From Sneathiella sp. (lineage in GTDB: Bacteria; Pseudomonadota; Alphaproteobacteria; Sneathiellales; Sneathiellaceae), in assembly GCA_002732675.1 (NCBI GenBank), contig NVRR01000149.1:1-7600 (forward strand): DNA of 7,600 nt, written 5' to 3'. Under the pieces are notes generated by a model. That model was not told where the DNA came from. It worked only from the letters and a program-made list of their open reading frames with translations, and did no database searches. The position numbers and the translations under genes were made by a program. The stretch's first letter is position 1, and each line of letters starts with the position of its first letter. Below, one piece after another: positions 1 to 5,392 of this stretch.

Positions 1-769
1 ACTGACGAGAATTATCGATGGCGATGAAGAAAAAGTCATCAAGTCTGATTTTATTCCCCTGCGTTCAGCGCGGGTGCACAGCAAGGAAGTCCTGACAATC
101 TTTCAGGATGTCTCTGAAGTGGTGTTTGAGCGGGAACGTCGCGAAACGGTGCTGAGAAATCTGGTGACGACCCTGGTAGGGTTTGTCGACCGGCGCGATC
201 CTTTTTCGGCCGATCAGTCACGCCGGGTCACCAATGTCGCTGTTGCCGTGGCGAAGGAGTTGAATTATTCCGACGATATTATCCGTACCGTTGATATTGC
301 GGGTAACCTGATGAATATCGGCAAAGTCTTGGTGCCGCCTGAATTGCTGACCAAGACAAAGAACCTCTCGGCGAAGGAAATGGATATCATTCGCAATAGT
401 CTTTTTGCCAGCGCTGACTTGTTGGAGGAAGTAGACTTTGATTTGCCTGTTGCCGCGACGTTGCGTCAGCTTCAGGAAAACTGGGATGGTTCAGGGCAGC
501 CGCAGGGACTGAAAGGAATTGAAATTGGCGAGGCGGCGCGCGTTATTGCTGTTGCCAATGCCTTTGTTGGCATGGTTAGTCCGCGCGCCTATCGTAGCGC
601 CCTGGGCTTCAGTGCTGCGGTCAAGCATCTGCTGGATGACGCGGATAGACGCTTTGACCGGAAAACGGTAAGTGCCCTGATTAATTTTCTTGAAAATCGC
701 GGTGGCCGGGAAAATTGGCAGCATTTTGCAAACCCGCCGGAAGATGAGACTGACGGCCCATCAAAGTAA
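1..769 (+). CDS. PAS / degenerate HD-GYP signalling protein (5' partial)
   Basis: The frame is open to the left edge (first full codon at 2), so the start lies outside the window; the GTG at 74 is internal. The first ~45 visible residues look like the end of a PAS sensor domain (DFIPL, then IFQDVSE) followed by a charged helical linker (EVVFERERRE). From about 170 to 700 the fold of an HD-GYP domain is recognisable: QSRRV, NIGKVLVPPELL, ENWDGSGQP, ARVIAVANAF and PRAYRSAL. HD-GYP domains normally hydrolyse cyclic di-GMP using a His/Asp-bound metal centre. Here the LHDIGK position reads LMNIGK, the HHE..DG.GYP position reads LQENWDGSGQP, the initial HS is QS, and the AD of VADAF is AN. The expected metal ligands are therefore missing. 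I infer a non-catalytic protein, perhaps a c-di-GMP sensor, scaffold or partner binder. It converges with the receiver-LuxR gene 27 bp away. The domain call is firm; the role is unknown. Confidence 0.82.
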   Translation, partial: LTRIIDGDEEKVIKSDFIPLRSARVHSKEVLTIFQDVSEVVFERERRETVLRNLVTTLVGFVDRRDPFSADQSRRVTNVAVAVAKELNYSDDIIRTVDIAGNLMNIGKVLVPPELLTKTKNLSAKEMDIIRNSLFASADLLEEVDFDLPVAATLRQLQENWDGSGQPQGLKGIEIGEAARVIAVANAFVGMVSPRAYRSALGFSAAVKHLLDDADRRFDRKTVSALINFLENRGGRENWQHFANPPEDETDGPSK

Positions 770-796
770 TCCTGGCCTGGAGCCGAGCATCTGTTA

Positions 797-1819
797 CTAA
801 AGTCTTGGGGATGCCTGCACGGCCGCAGGGCCGGTGAGAATAAGCTTCACCAGCTCGCTTTGTCGGCTGGTATCGGTTTTGCGAAAAACCTGGCGCAGCT
901 GAGAGCGCACGGTATGCATACTCACTCCCCATTTTGTGGCCAGATCATCCAGCTTGTAGCCATTGGTGAGGCCCAGCGTCAAGCGTCCTTCCGCTGGTGT
1001 CAGGCCATAGAGACGACATATGGTCTCGACTGAGAGTTCCACCGGTTCGGCAGGATCAGAGACAAATAAAACAGCGCCTTTTCCAGCAACCCCGGTGCCA
1101 ATCGGAGCAACCATGACGTTAAGGGGCGAATCTTTCTTCATGCGGGTCAGGGAAATGGCAAAATCACCTTCAAAACTGCTGTCGTCTGGCGGCGACAATG
1201 TGTCTGCGAGCAGCTTGGTAAACGCCCGGTTTTCACCCGGTAACGTCGCCCGGCAAATACGGTCGGGCCCGACGACGAGCCCGTCAGAAAGGTCCAGATA
1301 CTGCTTCGCCTTGTCGTTGTAGAATAGAATTTTTGAATCTGCTGTCACCAGAATAACGCCAATCGGCAGACGGTTCAGAACCGCCGTTGCAGAATCCAGA
1401 AGCGGCGCCGTTTCTGCGTCACGCCGATGTCCACGATGCCGCTGGATGGCGTTGAGGAGACAGCGAGACATGCCATCTGTTGTTAATTGCCCCTTGATCA
1501 GAAAATCCTGCGCACCGCGACGAATGGCGTCGCGGCCAACGTCCTCATTATCTCCCGTCAAGACGACAATCGGTGTTTCTGGCATTTTTTCAACCAATGT
1601 CGCCAGTGCCTTGATTTGCTGTTCTGGATTTTCCGTCAAATCGAGCACAATTACATGATCGCCATCACCGCTATCAGGCGATGCGACGTCATCGACGCTG
1701 GTCACATGTTCAAAGATGAATTGCACATTGGCCGTGTTGGACAACATCCAGCTCAACTGCTGCGCATCTTCGTCTCTTTGTCCAATAAATCGAACAGTTG
1801 CCTTCGGATTTTGGTCCAT
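797..1819 (-). CDS. REC-PAS-LuxR-type response regulator
   Basis: This 340-residue protein has three parts. Residues 8-130 look like a receiver domain, with Asp60 (VLDL) as candidate phospho-acceptor, Thr88 (VVLTG) and Lys109 (FLIKG). Residues ~145-240 look like a PAS domain (LNRLPIGVILVTADSKILFYN). Residues ~268-330 form a LuxR/GerE-type helix-turn-helix (LTPAEGRLTLGL, then GVSMHTVRSQLRQVFRKT). It is most likely a DNA-binding transcription factor. The acidic pair that binds Mg at the end of the first receiver strand appears to be Gly13-Gln14, so phosphorylation may be weak or absent. The ATG at 1819 is the only upstream option because an in-frame TAG precedes it directly; the nearest Shine-Dalgarno-like AGGA (1832-1835) lies rather far away. 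The upstream spacer contains strong inverted repeats that could be its own operator. Target genes are unknown; rluE is transcribed divergently. Confidence 0.88.
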   Translation of the reverse strand: MDQNPKATVRFIGQRDEDAQQLSWMLSNTANVQFIFEHVTSVDDVASPDSGDGDHVIVLDLTENPEQQIKALATLVEKMPETPIVVLTGDNEDVGRDAIRRGAQDFLIKGQLTTDGMSRCLLNAIQRHRGHRRDAETAPLLDSATAVLNRLPIGVILVTADSKILFYNDKAKQYLDLSDGLVVGPDRICRATLPGENRAFTKLLADTLSPPDDSSFEGDFAISLTRMKKDSPLNVMVAPIGTGVAGKGAVLFVSDPAEPVELSVETICRLYGLTPAEGRLTLGLTNGYKLDDLATKWGVSMHTVRSQLRQVFRKTDTSRQSELVKLILTGPAAVQASPRL

Positions 1820-1899
1820 CTAAAATGCGCGTCCTGGAACTTTTCATCTGCAATGGTAATGTGCCACTCTGGTGTAACTCTGCAAGATGAATTGAATTA

Positions 1900-1922
1900 C
1901 CTAAAATTTTGATAATTTTAGG
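1900..1922. promoter_or_regulatory. Perfect 9-bp inverted repeat, candidate operator
   Basis: The arms CCTAAAATT (1900-1908) and AATTTTAGG (1914-1922) are exactly complementary around a 5-nt spacer TTGAT. The repeat lies about 80 bp upstream of the LuxR-type regulator and about 118 bp upstream of the rluE start. Its position between divergent genes fits a dimeric regulator site better than a terminator, as no transcript is expected to end here. The neighbouring LuxR-type protein is an obvious but unproven candidate ligand. Confidence 0.5.
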
Positions 1923-1923
1923 G

Positions 1924-1954
1924 CAAACAATAAATAAAATTGGCTAATTGTTTG
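1924..1954. repeat. 8-bp inverted repeat with 15-nt spacer
   Basis: CAAACAAT (1924-1931) and ATTGTTTG (1947-1954) are perfect inverse complements. The repeat begins 2 bp after the preceding palindrome ends. The right arm overlaps the second of two TTGGCT direct repeats (1940-1945 and 1952-1957), which are 12 bp apart. It could be a second operator or an RNA hairpin in the rluE leader; the sequence does not distinguish these. Confidence 0.4.
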
Positions 1955-1964
1955 GCTGTTTGAT

Positions 1965-1984
1965 GGACCCTATCCAATTGGTCC
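1965..1984. repeat. GGACC/GGTCC inverted repeat containing CCAATTGG
   Basis: GGACC (1965-1969) and GGTCC (1980-1984) pair across 10 nt. The right arm overlaps an 8-bp palindrome, CCAATTGG (1974-1981). It is the third symmetric element in this spacer and the closest to rluE. Short arms make chance plausible. Confidence 0.3.
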
Positions 1985-2039
1985 CGTTATGTCTATTGAA
2001 CTTCTTTTGCGGGTTGGAAAAGGTGCTGGGAAAGTAGGA

Positions 2040-2597
2040 ATGTCAGAATATATCGCGTTTCATAAACCGTTTGGATTTCTTAGTCAGTTCACCGGGGATG
2101 ATAGGCAGAAGACGCTGAGCGAATTTTCGTTACCAAAAGACGTTTATGCCGCCGGACGATTGGACAAGGACAGTGAAGGCTTGCTTCTCCTCAGTGATGA
2201 CGGGAAATTCATCAAGAAATTGCTGGATCCCGACCATGGTCACGCGCGGGTATACTGGGTGCAGGTAGAAGGAATGCCGACGGATAAATCACTTCAGGCA
2301 CTGGCAAGGGGCGTGACCCTCCGCGGGTATCAGACCAAATCCTGCGACGTTCGACGTTTGGATCCCGAGCCGGACATCCCGCCGCGTGACCCGCCTATCC
2401 GCGTTCGTAAAGCCATTCCGACTTGCTGGATAGAGATGACCCTGACAGAGGGAAAGAACCGCCAGGTCCGCCGGATGACGGCGGCCATCGGACATCCAAC
2501 CCTGCGCTTGATCCGCCAAAAAATCGGCTTACTGGTTCTGGGCGACTTGCCGGCGGGGGACTGGCGCCCGGTAAAACGGGCGGATATCCTCCCCTGA
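2040..2597 (+). CDS. rluE: 23S rRNA pseudouridine synthase, RluE-type
   Basis: The product (185 residues) belongs to the RsuA/RluB/E/F branch of pseudouridine synthases. In E. coli, RluE converts U2457 of 23S rRNA to pseudouridine. Diagnostic stretches are YIAFHKPFGFLSQFT near the N-terminus, the catalytic motif GRLDKDSEGLLLL with Asp42, then VYWVQVEG, PPRDPPIRVRKAIPT, and EGKNRQVRRMTAAIGHPTLRL near residues 137-157. There is no N-terminal S4 RNA-binding domain, which matches RluE and not RluB or RsuA. I chose the ATG at 2040 because homology begins at once and a GGGA/GGAAAG purine stretch lies about 8 nt upstream. The in-frame ATG at 1989 would add 17 residues unlike the family and has no ribosome-binding site. 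The gene ends 2 bp from the stop of the convergent stress-protein gene. Confidence 0.93.
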   Translation: MSEYIAFHKPFGFLSQFTGDDRQKTLSEFSLPKDVYAAGRLDKDSEGLLLLSDDGKFIKKLLDPDHGHARVYWVQVEGMPTDKSLQALARGVTLRGYQTKSCDVRRLDPEPDIPPRDPPIRVRKAIPTCWIEMTLTEGKNRQVRRMTAAIGHPTLRLIRQKIGLLVLGDLPAGDWRPVKRADILP

Positions 2598-2599
2598 CG

Positions 2600-3424
2600 T
2601 CAGTGGGCGAAGAGTACCGGTGCCGTCATATGCGCGAGAATATCTTTCGTCGCACCACCCAGGATCATCTCGCGTAATCGGCTATGGCCATACGCGCCCA
2701 TCACCAGCATATCGGCACTGTAATCCACCAAGGCATCAAGCAAGGCATCACCGACACCAATGTCGGGCCATTGTCCTGACTTGAAGGTTGCATTTACACC
2801 GTGACGCTTAAGATGCTCGAGAATATGTTTGGTCTCATAAGTCTCGTCGTCTTTCGCGTTTACACTGAGAAGAGTGACTTTTTCGGCCTTGGCAAGGAAC
2901 GGCATGGCATCATGCAGGGCCCGTGAGGATTCGCGGGAGTTGTTCCAGGCAACAATGATATGCGAACCGAAATTTGTATATTTTCCAGCAAACGGAATAA
3001 CCAGGACAGGGCGCGGTGAACTAACCACCAGTTCGTCCGCCACATACTGGCTTTGCGCATTGTTGTCAGCATCTGGATTACCCTGTCCAAGGACGACCAG
3101 ATCCGCAGCAACCGCATGTTCATTAATGACGTCAGGGGCGTAGCCCTGCTCGATCACAACTTCTACCTCTAGGCTAATTCTACCCGCCATCTCCTCCAGT
3201 TTCGCTTTGGCGGCGGCGGCATGCTTTTCTTCTTCCTTTTTTGAGCTCTCAATAAACTCAGGGGGCACATATCCCATAAAAGAAGTGGGAACCGTAATCT
3301 CTGCAATTGTATAGAGTGCTTTCAGGGCCGCGCCATGCTCAACCGCTAGTCCAAGCGCCGCTTCTATCCGTTGCTCGAGCTGTGGATCGTTGTTCAGATG
3401 GAGCAGGATGGTTTTGATGGACAT
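2600..3424 (-). CDS. Universal stress protein, tandem Usp domains
   Basis: This 274-residue cytoplasmic protein has two UspA-like domains. The N-terminal half (about 1-145; IKTILLHLNND to RPVLVIP) has a degenerate nucleotide-binding end (GQGNPDADNN). The C-terminal half (about 153-274; HIIVAWNNSRESSRAL onward) carries an ATP-binding-type loop G243-A-Y-G246, nine residues, then G256-G257. The final position is usually Ser or Thr. The C-terminal domain therefore probably binds nucleotide and the N-terminal one probably does not. Family members accumulate under starvation, oxidative or respiratory stress, but the exact function here is unknown. The start ATG (complement of 3422-3424) is preceded by GGGA about 8 nt upstream. 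The gene is transcribed away from the nitroreductase/GST genes and they share a 275-bp spacer, so shared stress control is possible but not shown. Confidence 0.93.
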   Translation of the reverse strand: MSIKTILLHLNNDPQLEQRIEAALGLAVEHGAALKALYTIAEITVPTSFMGYVPPEFIESSKKEEEKHAAAAKAKLEEMAGRISLEVEVVIEQGYAPDVINEHAVAADLVVLGQGNPDADNNAQSQYVADELVVSSPRPVLVIPFAGKYTNFGSHIIVAWNNSRESSRALHDAMPFLAKAEKVTLLSVNAKDDETYETKHILEHLKRHGVNATFKSGQWPDIGVGDALLDALVDYSADMLVMGAYGHSRLREMILGGATKDILAHMTAPVLFAH

Positions 3425-3502
3425 AAGAATTTCCCATTTCAGTCGTTATGATTGCTTTGTAGTTTGACTGACTTGTAAAACTGATGCTTTGATTTCAGAC
3501 AA

Positions 3503-3523
3503 ACCCTGACGAATTCGCAGGGT
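3503..3523. promoter_or_regulatory. 21-bp imperfect palindrome centred on CGAATTCG
   Basis: ACCCTG (3503-3508) and CAGGGT (3518-3523) flank the self-complementary core CGAATTCG (3510-3517), with one unpaired A at 3509. It can be read as an operator between divergent genes or as an RNA hairpin. It is followed by only a short CTTT, and no gene reads into it from upstream on the plus strand, so a terminator is unlikely. Confidence 0.4.
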
Positions 3524-3531
3524 CTTTCATC

Positions 3532-3553
3532 CCGCTTTTCACAAGGTAAGCGG
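3532..3553. repeat. 6-bp stem-loop (CCGCTT/AAGCGG)
   Basis: CCGCTT (3532-3537) and AAGCGG (3548-3553) pair around a 10-nt loop. It stands 8 bp after the preceding palindrome and 3 bp before the GGCGG/CCGCC pair at 3557-3582. Alone it is weak. Together the three form a compact run of potential RNA structure. Confidence 0.3.
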
Positions 3554-3631
3554 TTTGGCGGGCTGTTTCAATCCATTCCGCCGTTCAATATGGATCAATT
3601 GGGGGTTCGCTCTCATAATTATTTTCAGGGC

Positions 3632-3651
3632 TCATAGAAATTCTGCTATGA
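3632..3651. promoter_or_regulatory. TCATAG/CTATGA inverted repeat upstream of nitroreductase
   Basis: TCATAG (3632-3637) and CTATGA (3646-3651) are perfect inverse complements with an 8-nt spacer, and the inner AGAA/TTCT can also pair. It lies 12 bp downstream of the CATAAT -10 candidate and 48 bp before the nitroreductase start. That is a typical place for a repressor site or a leader hairpin. The regulator is unknown. Confidence 0.4.
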
Positions 3652-3699
3652 ACTGTGCGAATTCGGCGTTTCGGGACGTCATAGACTGTGGGAAGAAGA

Positions 3700-4257
3700 A
3701 TGGAAGCGATCGAAGCCATATTATCGCGAAAATCTGTCGCCATGCTGGCAGCGCCGGCGCCGTCGAAAGAGGAAATTGCAACCCTGATACAGGCCGCGAT
3801 GCGCGCGCCGGATCATTGCAATCTCCGACCCTGGCGGTTTCTGGTGATCGAAAATGAAGCCCGCGAGGATTTGGGAGAAATCTTCGGCGAAGCGCTGAAG
3901 AAACGCGACCCGGATGCCAATGAGGCAATGCTGTCGAAGGCGCGTTCAAAGTCACTCCGGGCGCCGCTGATCATTACGGTAATTGCCAAGGTGGAAGATC
4001 ATCCGAAGGTGCCCCATATCGAACAGGTTCTGTCGGCCGGCGCGGCGGCACAGAATATCATGATAGCGGCGCATGCCATGGGCTATGCGGGGATATGGCG
4101 GAGCGGAAAGCCCTGCTTTGATGCGCATGTCAGAGCAGCCCTGGGCGCACAAGAGAAGGACCAGATTGTCGGCTTTCTGTATTTGGGGACGGCGTTGAAA
4201 ACACCCATATTGCGCAGCGAGCCGATCTCTGACTATATGGAGAACTGGACGGGCTGA
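3700..4257 (+). CDS. NAD(P)H nitroreductase, YdjA-type (FMN)
   Basis: The product (185 residues) fits the small YdjA/RutE-like branch of the nitroreductase family, homodimeric FMN enzymes that reduce nitro compounds, quinones or other acceptors with NAD(P)H. Seen in the sequence: an N-terminal RKSVAMLAAPAPS that includes the expected phosphate-contacting Arg, RAPDHCNLRPWRFLVIE, RAPLIITVIAKVEDHPKVPHIEQVLSAG, and C-terminal GYAGIWRSGKPCFD and IVGFLYLGTA. The usual HGR after RAPD is HCN here. Start choice: ATG 3700 has GGGAAG (3690-3695) just upstream, while the GTG at 3688 would add four residues and lacks a binding site. The GST gene follows after 68 bp on the same strand, so the two may be co-transcribed redox/detoxification genes. 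The physiological substrate cannot be told from sequence. Confidence 0.9.
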   Translation: MEAIEAILSRKSVAMLAAPAPSKEEIATLIQAAMRAPDHCNLRPWRFLVIENEAREDLGEIFGEALKKRDPDANEAMLSKARSKSLRAPLIITVIAKVEDHPKVPHIEQVLSAGAAAQNIMIAAHAMGYAGIWRSGKPCFDAHVRAALGAQEKDQIVGFLYLGTALKTPILRSEPISDYMENWTG

Positions 4258-4289
4258 CCTTTGGGTTGAGCCCCATGGGATAAAGATAA

Positions 4290-4306
4290 GTATGGGCGCT
4301 TCATAC
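4290..4306 (+). repeat. GTATG/CATAC hairpin just before the GST ribosome-binding site
   Basis: GTATG (4290-4294) and CATAC (4302-4306) pair around a 7-nt loop, ending 4 bp before the AAAAGGAG motif. No T-tract follows, so it is not a classical terminator. It could influence ribosome access or mRNA processing between the nitroreductase and GST genes; the short stem could also be chance. Confidence 0.25.
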
Positions 4307-4310
4307 GATA

Positions 4311-4318
4311 AAAAGGAG
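4311..4318 (+). promoter_or_regulatory. Strong ribosome-binding site fixing a TTG start
   Basis: AAAAGGAG ends 7 nt before TTG 4326. No ATG or GTG is available in frame nearby, and the N-terminal beta-strand of the thioredoxin-like fold begins immediately after the TTG. The site therefore decides the start. Confidence 0.8.
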
Positions 4319-4325
4319 ATCTCTG

Positions 4326-5234
4326 TTGTCTGATATTATTTTCCACCACTATAAGCCCTCGCCCTTTGGCGAAAAAATCCGCTCGATCTTTGGATTTAAA
4401 GACGTAAGCTGGCAGTCCGTACATATTCCGCGGATGATGCCGAAACCGGATGTGATGCCACTGACCGGCGGCTATCGGAAAACACCGATTATGCAAATTG
4501 GGGCGCATATTTATTGTGACACCCAGACAATTATTCGCGAACTTGAAAGCCGCTTTCCAACGCCGACATTGTTCCCTGGCGGGAGCGAGTTTTTGGGTTG
4601 GGGTATGAGTTTCTGGACAGACAAGCTTCTATTTGGAACGTCGGCTGCGATTGTCTTTGGGACATTTGGCGACAAAATGCCCGAAGAATTTATCAAAGAC
4701 CGGGCGGAATATTCGGGCGGTAATATAAATATTGAAAAAATGAAGGCAACTCTACCACATTCCCTTCGGCAAATGGCGAGTATGATGGATTGGGCCGAAG
4801 ACGGCCTTAAAGATGGCCGCCCTTTCTTTTTGGGCGATAATGCTAGTCTGGTGGATTTTAATTTCTATTATAATATGTGGTTTGCAGGCCAAGCACCTGC
4901 CGCCAAGGCTATTATTGAGACCCTGCCGAATTTAGGCAAATGGATGGCGCGCATTGCTGCCTTTGGTCATGGCACAGAGACTGAAATGAGCTCGACCGAC
5001 GCATTGGCCGTCGCAAAGAACGACGATGTATCAGCCTATAGCGGCACTGTTGCAGAGGGAGAAGGTCATAGCGCGGGCAATACTGTAACCGTTATACCCA
5101 ACGATTCAGGACGGGTGCCGGTAACGGGTGAGCTCGTCGCCCTCGGCAAGCAGGAAATTGCGATCCGTCATAACAATGATATTGTCGGCGATGTTATTAT
5201 TCATTTCCCGCGCGCCGGTTTTATTCTCAGCTGA
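4326..5234 (+). CDS. Glutathione S-transferase family protein with C-terminal extension
   Basis: This 302-residue product has a thioredoxin-like GST N-terminal domain (about 1-80: IIFHHYKPSPFGEKIRSIFG, then GGYRKTPIMQIG with the cis-Pro loop TP, and CDTQTIIRELE). An alpha-helical GST C-terminal domain follows (about 90-215; GDNASLVDFNFYYNMWF). The first-helix motif SPFGEK puts Ser where GSTs place the thiol-contacting Ser/Cys. Residues ~225-302 form an extra segment absent from classical ~200-220-residue GSTs, ending in TGELVALGKQEIAIRHNN and GDVIIHFPRAGF, which looks like a small beta-rich domain. I recall the same extension in other alphaproteobacterial GST-like proteins. It probably acts in the cytoplasm on an electrophile or peroxide, substrate unknown. 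The start is TTG, supported by AAAAGGAG 7 nt upstream. It may be co-transcribed with the nitroreductase. Confidence 0.88.
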   Translation: MSDIIFHHYKPSPFGEKIRSIFGFKDVSWQSVHIPRMMPKPDVMPLTGGYRKTPIMQIGAHIYCDTQTIIRELESRFPTPTLFPGGSEFLGWGMSFWTDKLLFGTSAAIVFGTFGDKMPEEFIKDRAEYSGGNINIEKMKATLPHSLRQMASMMDWAEDGLKDGRPFFLGDNASLVDFNFYYNMWFAGQAPAAKAIIETLPNLGKWMARIAAFGHGTETEMSSTDALAVAKNDDVSAYSGTVAEGEGHSAGNTVTVIPNDSGRVPVTGELVALGKQEIAIRHNNDIVGDVIIHFPRAGFILS

Positions 5235-5247
5235 GAACATAGAGGGG

Positions 5248-5274
5248 CGGAGCTTAGGTTCCGACGTTTTCTTT
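5248..5274 (+). terminator. Candidate rho-independent terminator after GST gene
   Basis: CGGAGC (5248-5253) pairs with GTTCCG (5258-5263), including one G-U pair, around a TTAG tetraloop. It is followed after three bases by TTTTCTTT (5267-5274). It lies 13 bp after the GST stop codon, the right place to end a nitroreductase-GST transcript. The stem is short and the T-tract slightly displaced, so it is only moderately convincing. Confidence 0.45.
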
Positions 5275-5296
5275 GGTTACATACGAAACATGCTAT

Positions 5297-5371
5297 GCTG
5301 AAAAACTTGTCCTTTTGGCCGTAAATTTGTTAGTCTCCTGACAGATATTCGGTATAGTCCCGTTTTTCAGC
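5297..5371 (+). promoter_or_regulatory. Long-range 10-bp inverted repeat in the ompH leader
   Basis: GCTGAAAAAC (5297-5306) is the exact inverse complement of GTTTTTCAGC (5362-5371), with 55 nt between. The right arm ends 21 nt before the TTG start. If transcription begins at or before 5297, the two arms would close a large stem-loop next to the ribosome-binding site. As DNA, the widely spaced arms could instead bind a regulator. Confidence 0.4.
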
Positions 5372-5382
5372 CCTTCATTGTC

Positions 5383-5386
5383 GGAG
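5383..5386 (+). promoter_or_regulatory. Ribosome-binding site deciding the ompH TTG start
   Basis: GGAG lies 6 nt before TTG 5393, the normal spacing. The alternative in-frame TTG at 5378 has no Shine-Dalgarno-like sequence before it and would place acidic Glu within the signal peptide n-region. Confidence 0.65.
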
Positions 5387-5392
5387 CGAGTC

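Larger units (their letters stand above)
1820..2039. other. Divergent AT-rich intergenic region with three inverted repeats
   Basis: This spacer separates the LuxR-type regulator (-) from rluE (+) and must hold promoters for both. It is clearly richer in A/T than the flanking genes. Three inverted repeats sit nearly back to back between 1900 and 1984 and are listed separately. I see no convincing sigma-70 promoter. The best pair for the plus strand is TTGTTT (1948-1953) and TATCCA (1971-1976) with a 17-bp spacer, which is a poor match. An upstream in-frame ATG for rluE at 1989 lies inside it. Confidence 0.7.
3425..3699. other. Divergent intergenic region with several hairpins
   Basis: This 275-bp non-coding spacer lies between the universal stress protein (-) and the nitroreductase (+). 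I see several consecutive stem-loop candidates (3503-3523, 3532-3553, 3557-3582 with GGCGG/CCGCC arms, and 3632-3651). CATAAT at 3614-3619 is a reasonable -10 box for the nitroreductase, but no good -35 lies 16-18 bp upstream. No convincing promoter was found for the stress protein. Confidence 0.65.
5235..5392. other. Intergenic region / leader upstream of ompH
   Basis: This 158-bp spacer contains a candidate terminator (5248-5274), a possible TATGCT -10 (5294-5299) with a weak TTTGGT -35 (5272-5277), and a 10-bp inverted repeat whose arms span 5297-5371. TATAGT at 5353-5358 is a second -10-like hexamer without a well-spaced -35. Confidence 0.55.

Noticed and set aside
1020..1322. 100-codon plus-strand open frame inside the LuxR-type gene
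   Set aside because: Shadow of the real minus-strand gene; low-complexity Ser-rich translation with no recognisable domain and no ribosome-binding site.
1989..2039. Upstream in-frame ATG for rluE giving 17 extra residues
   Set aside because: No ribosome-binding site precedes it and the added residues do not resemble the family, while ATG 2040 has a suitable purine stretch and homology starts there.
3585..3598. Possible FNR-like site, TCAAT-N4-ATCAA, upstream of the stress protein and nitroreductase
   Set aside because: Only one half-site matches TTGAT/ATCAA; the other has two mismatches. TTGAT-N4-GACAA at 3489-3502 is also half a site. This is not enough to call.
3555..3857. Plus-strand frame overlapping the 5' end of the nitroreductase
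   Set aside because: It overlaps a well-supported gene in another frame, and its upstream part covers the hairpin-rich spacer. Nothing in the translation suggests a protein.
5378..5392. Upstream TTG start for OmpH
   Set aside because: No Shine-Dalgarno sequence before it, and it would put Glu in the signal peptide n-region; TTG 5393 has GGAG at 6 nt.
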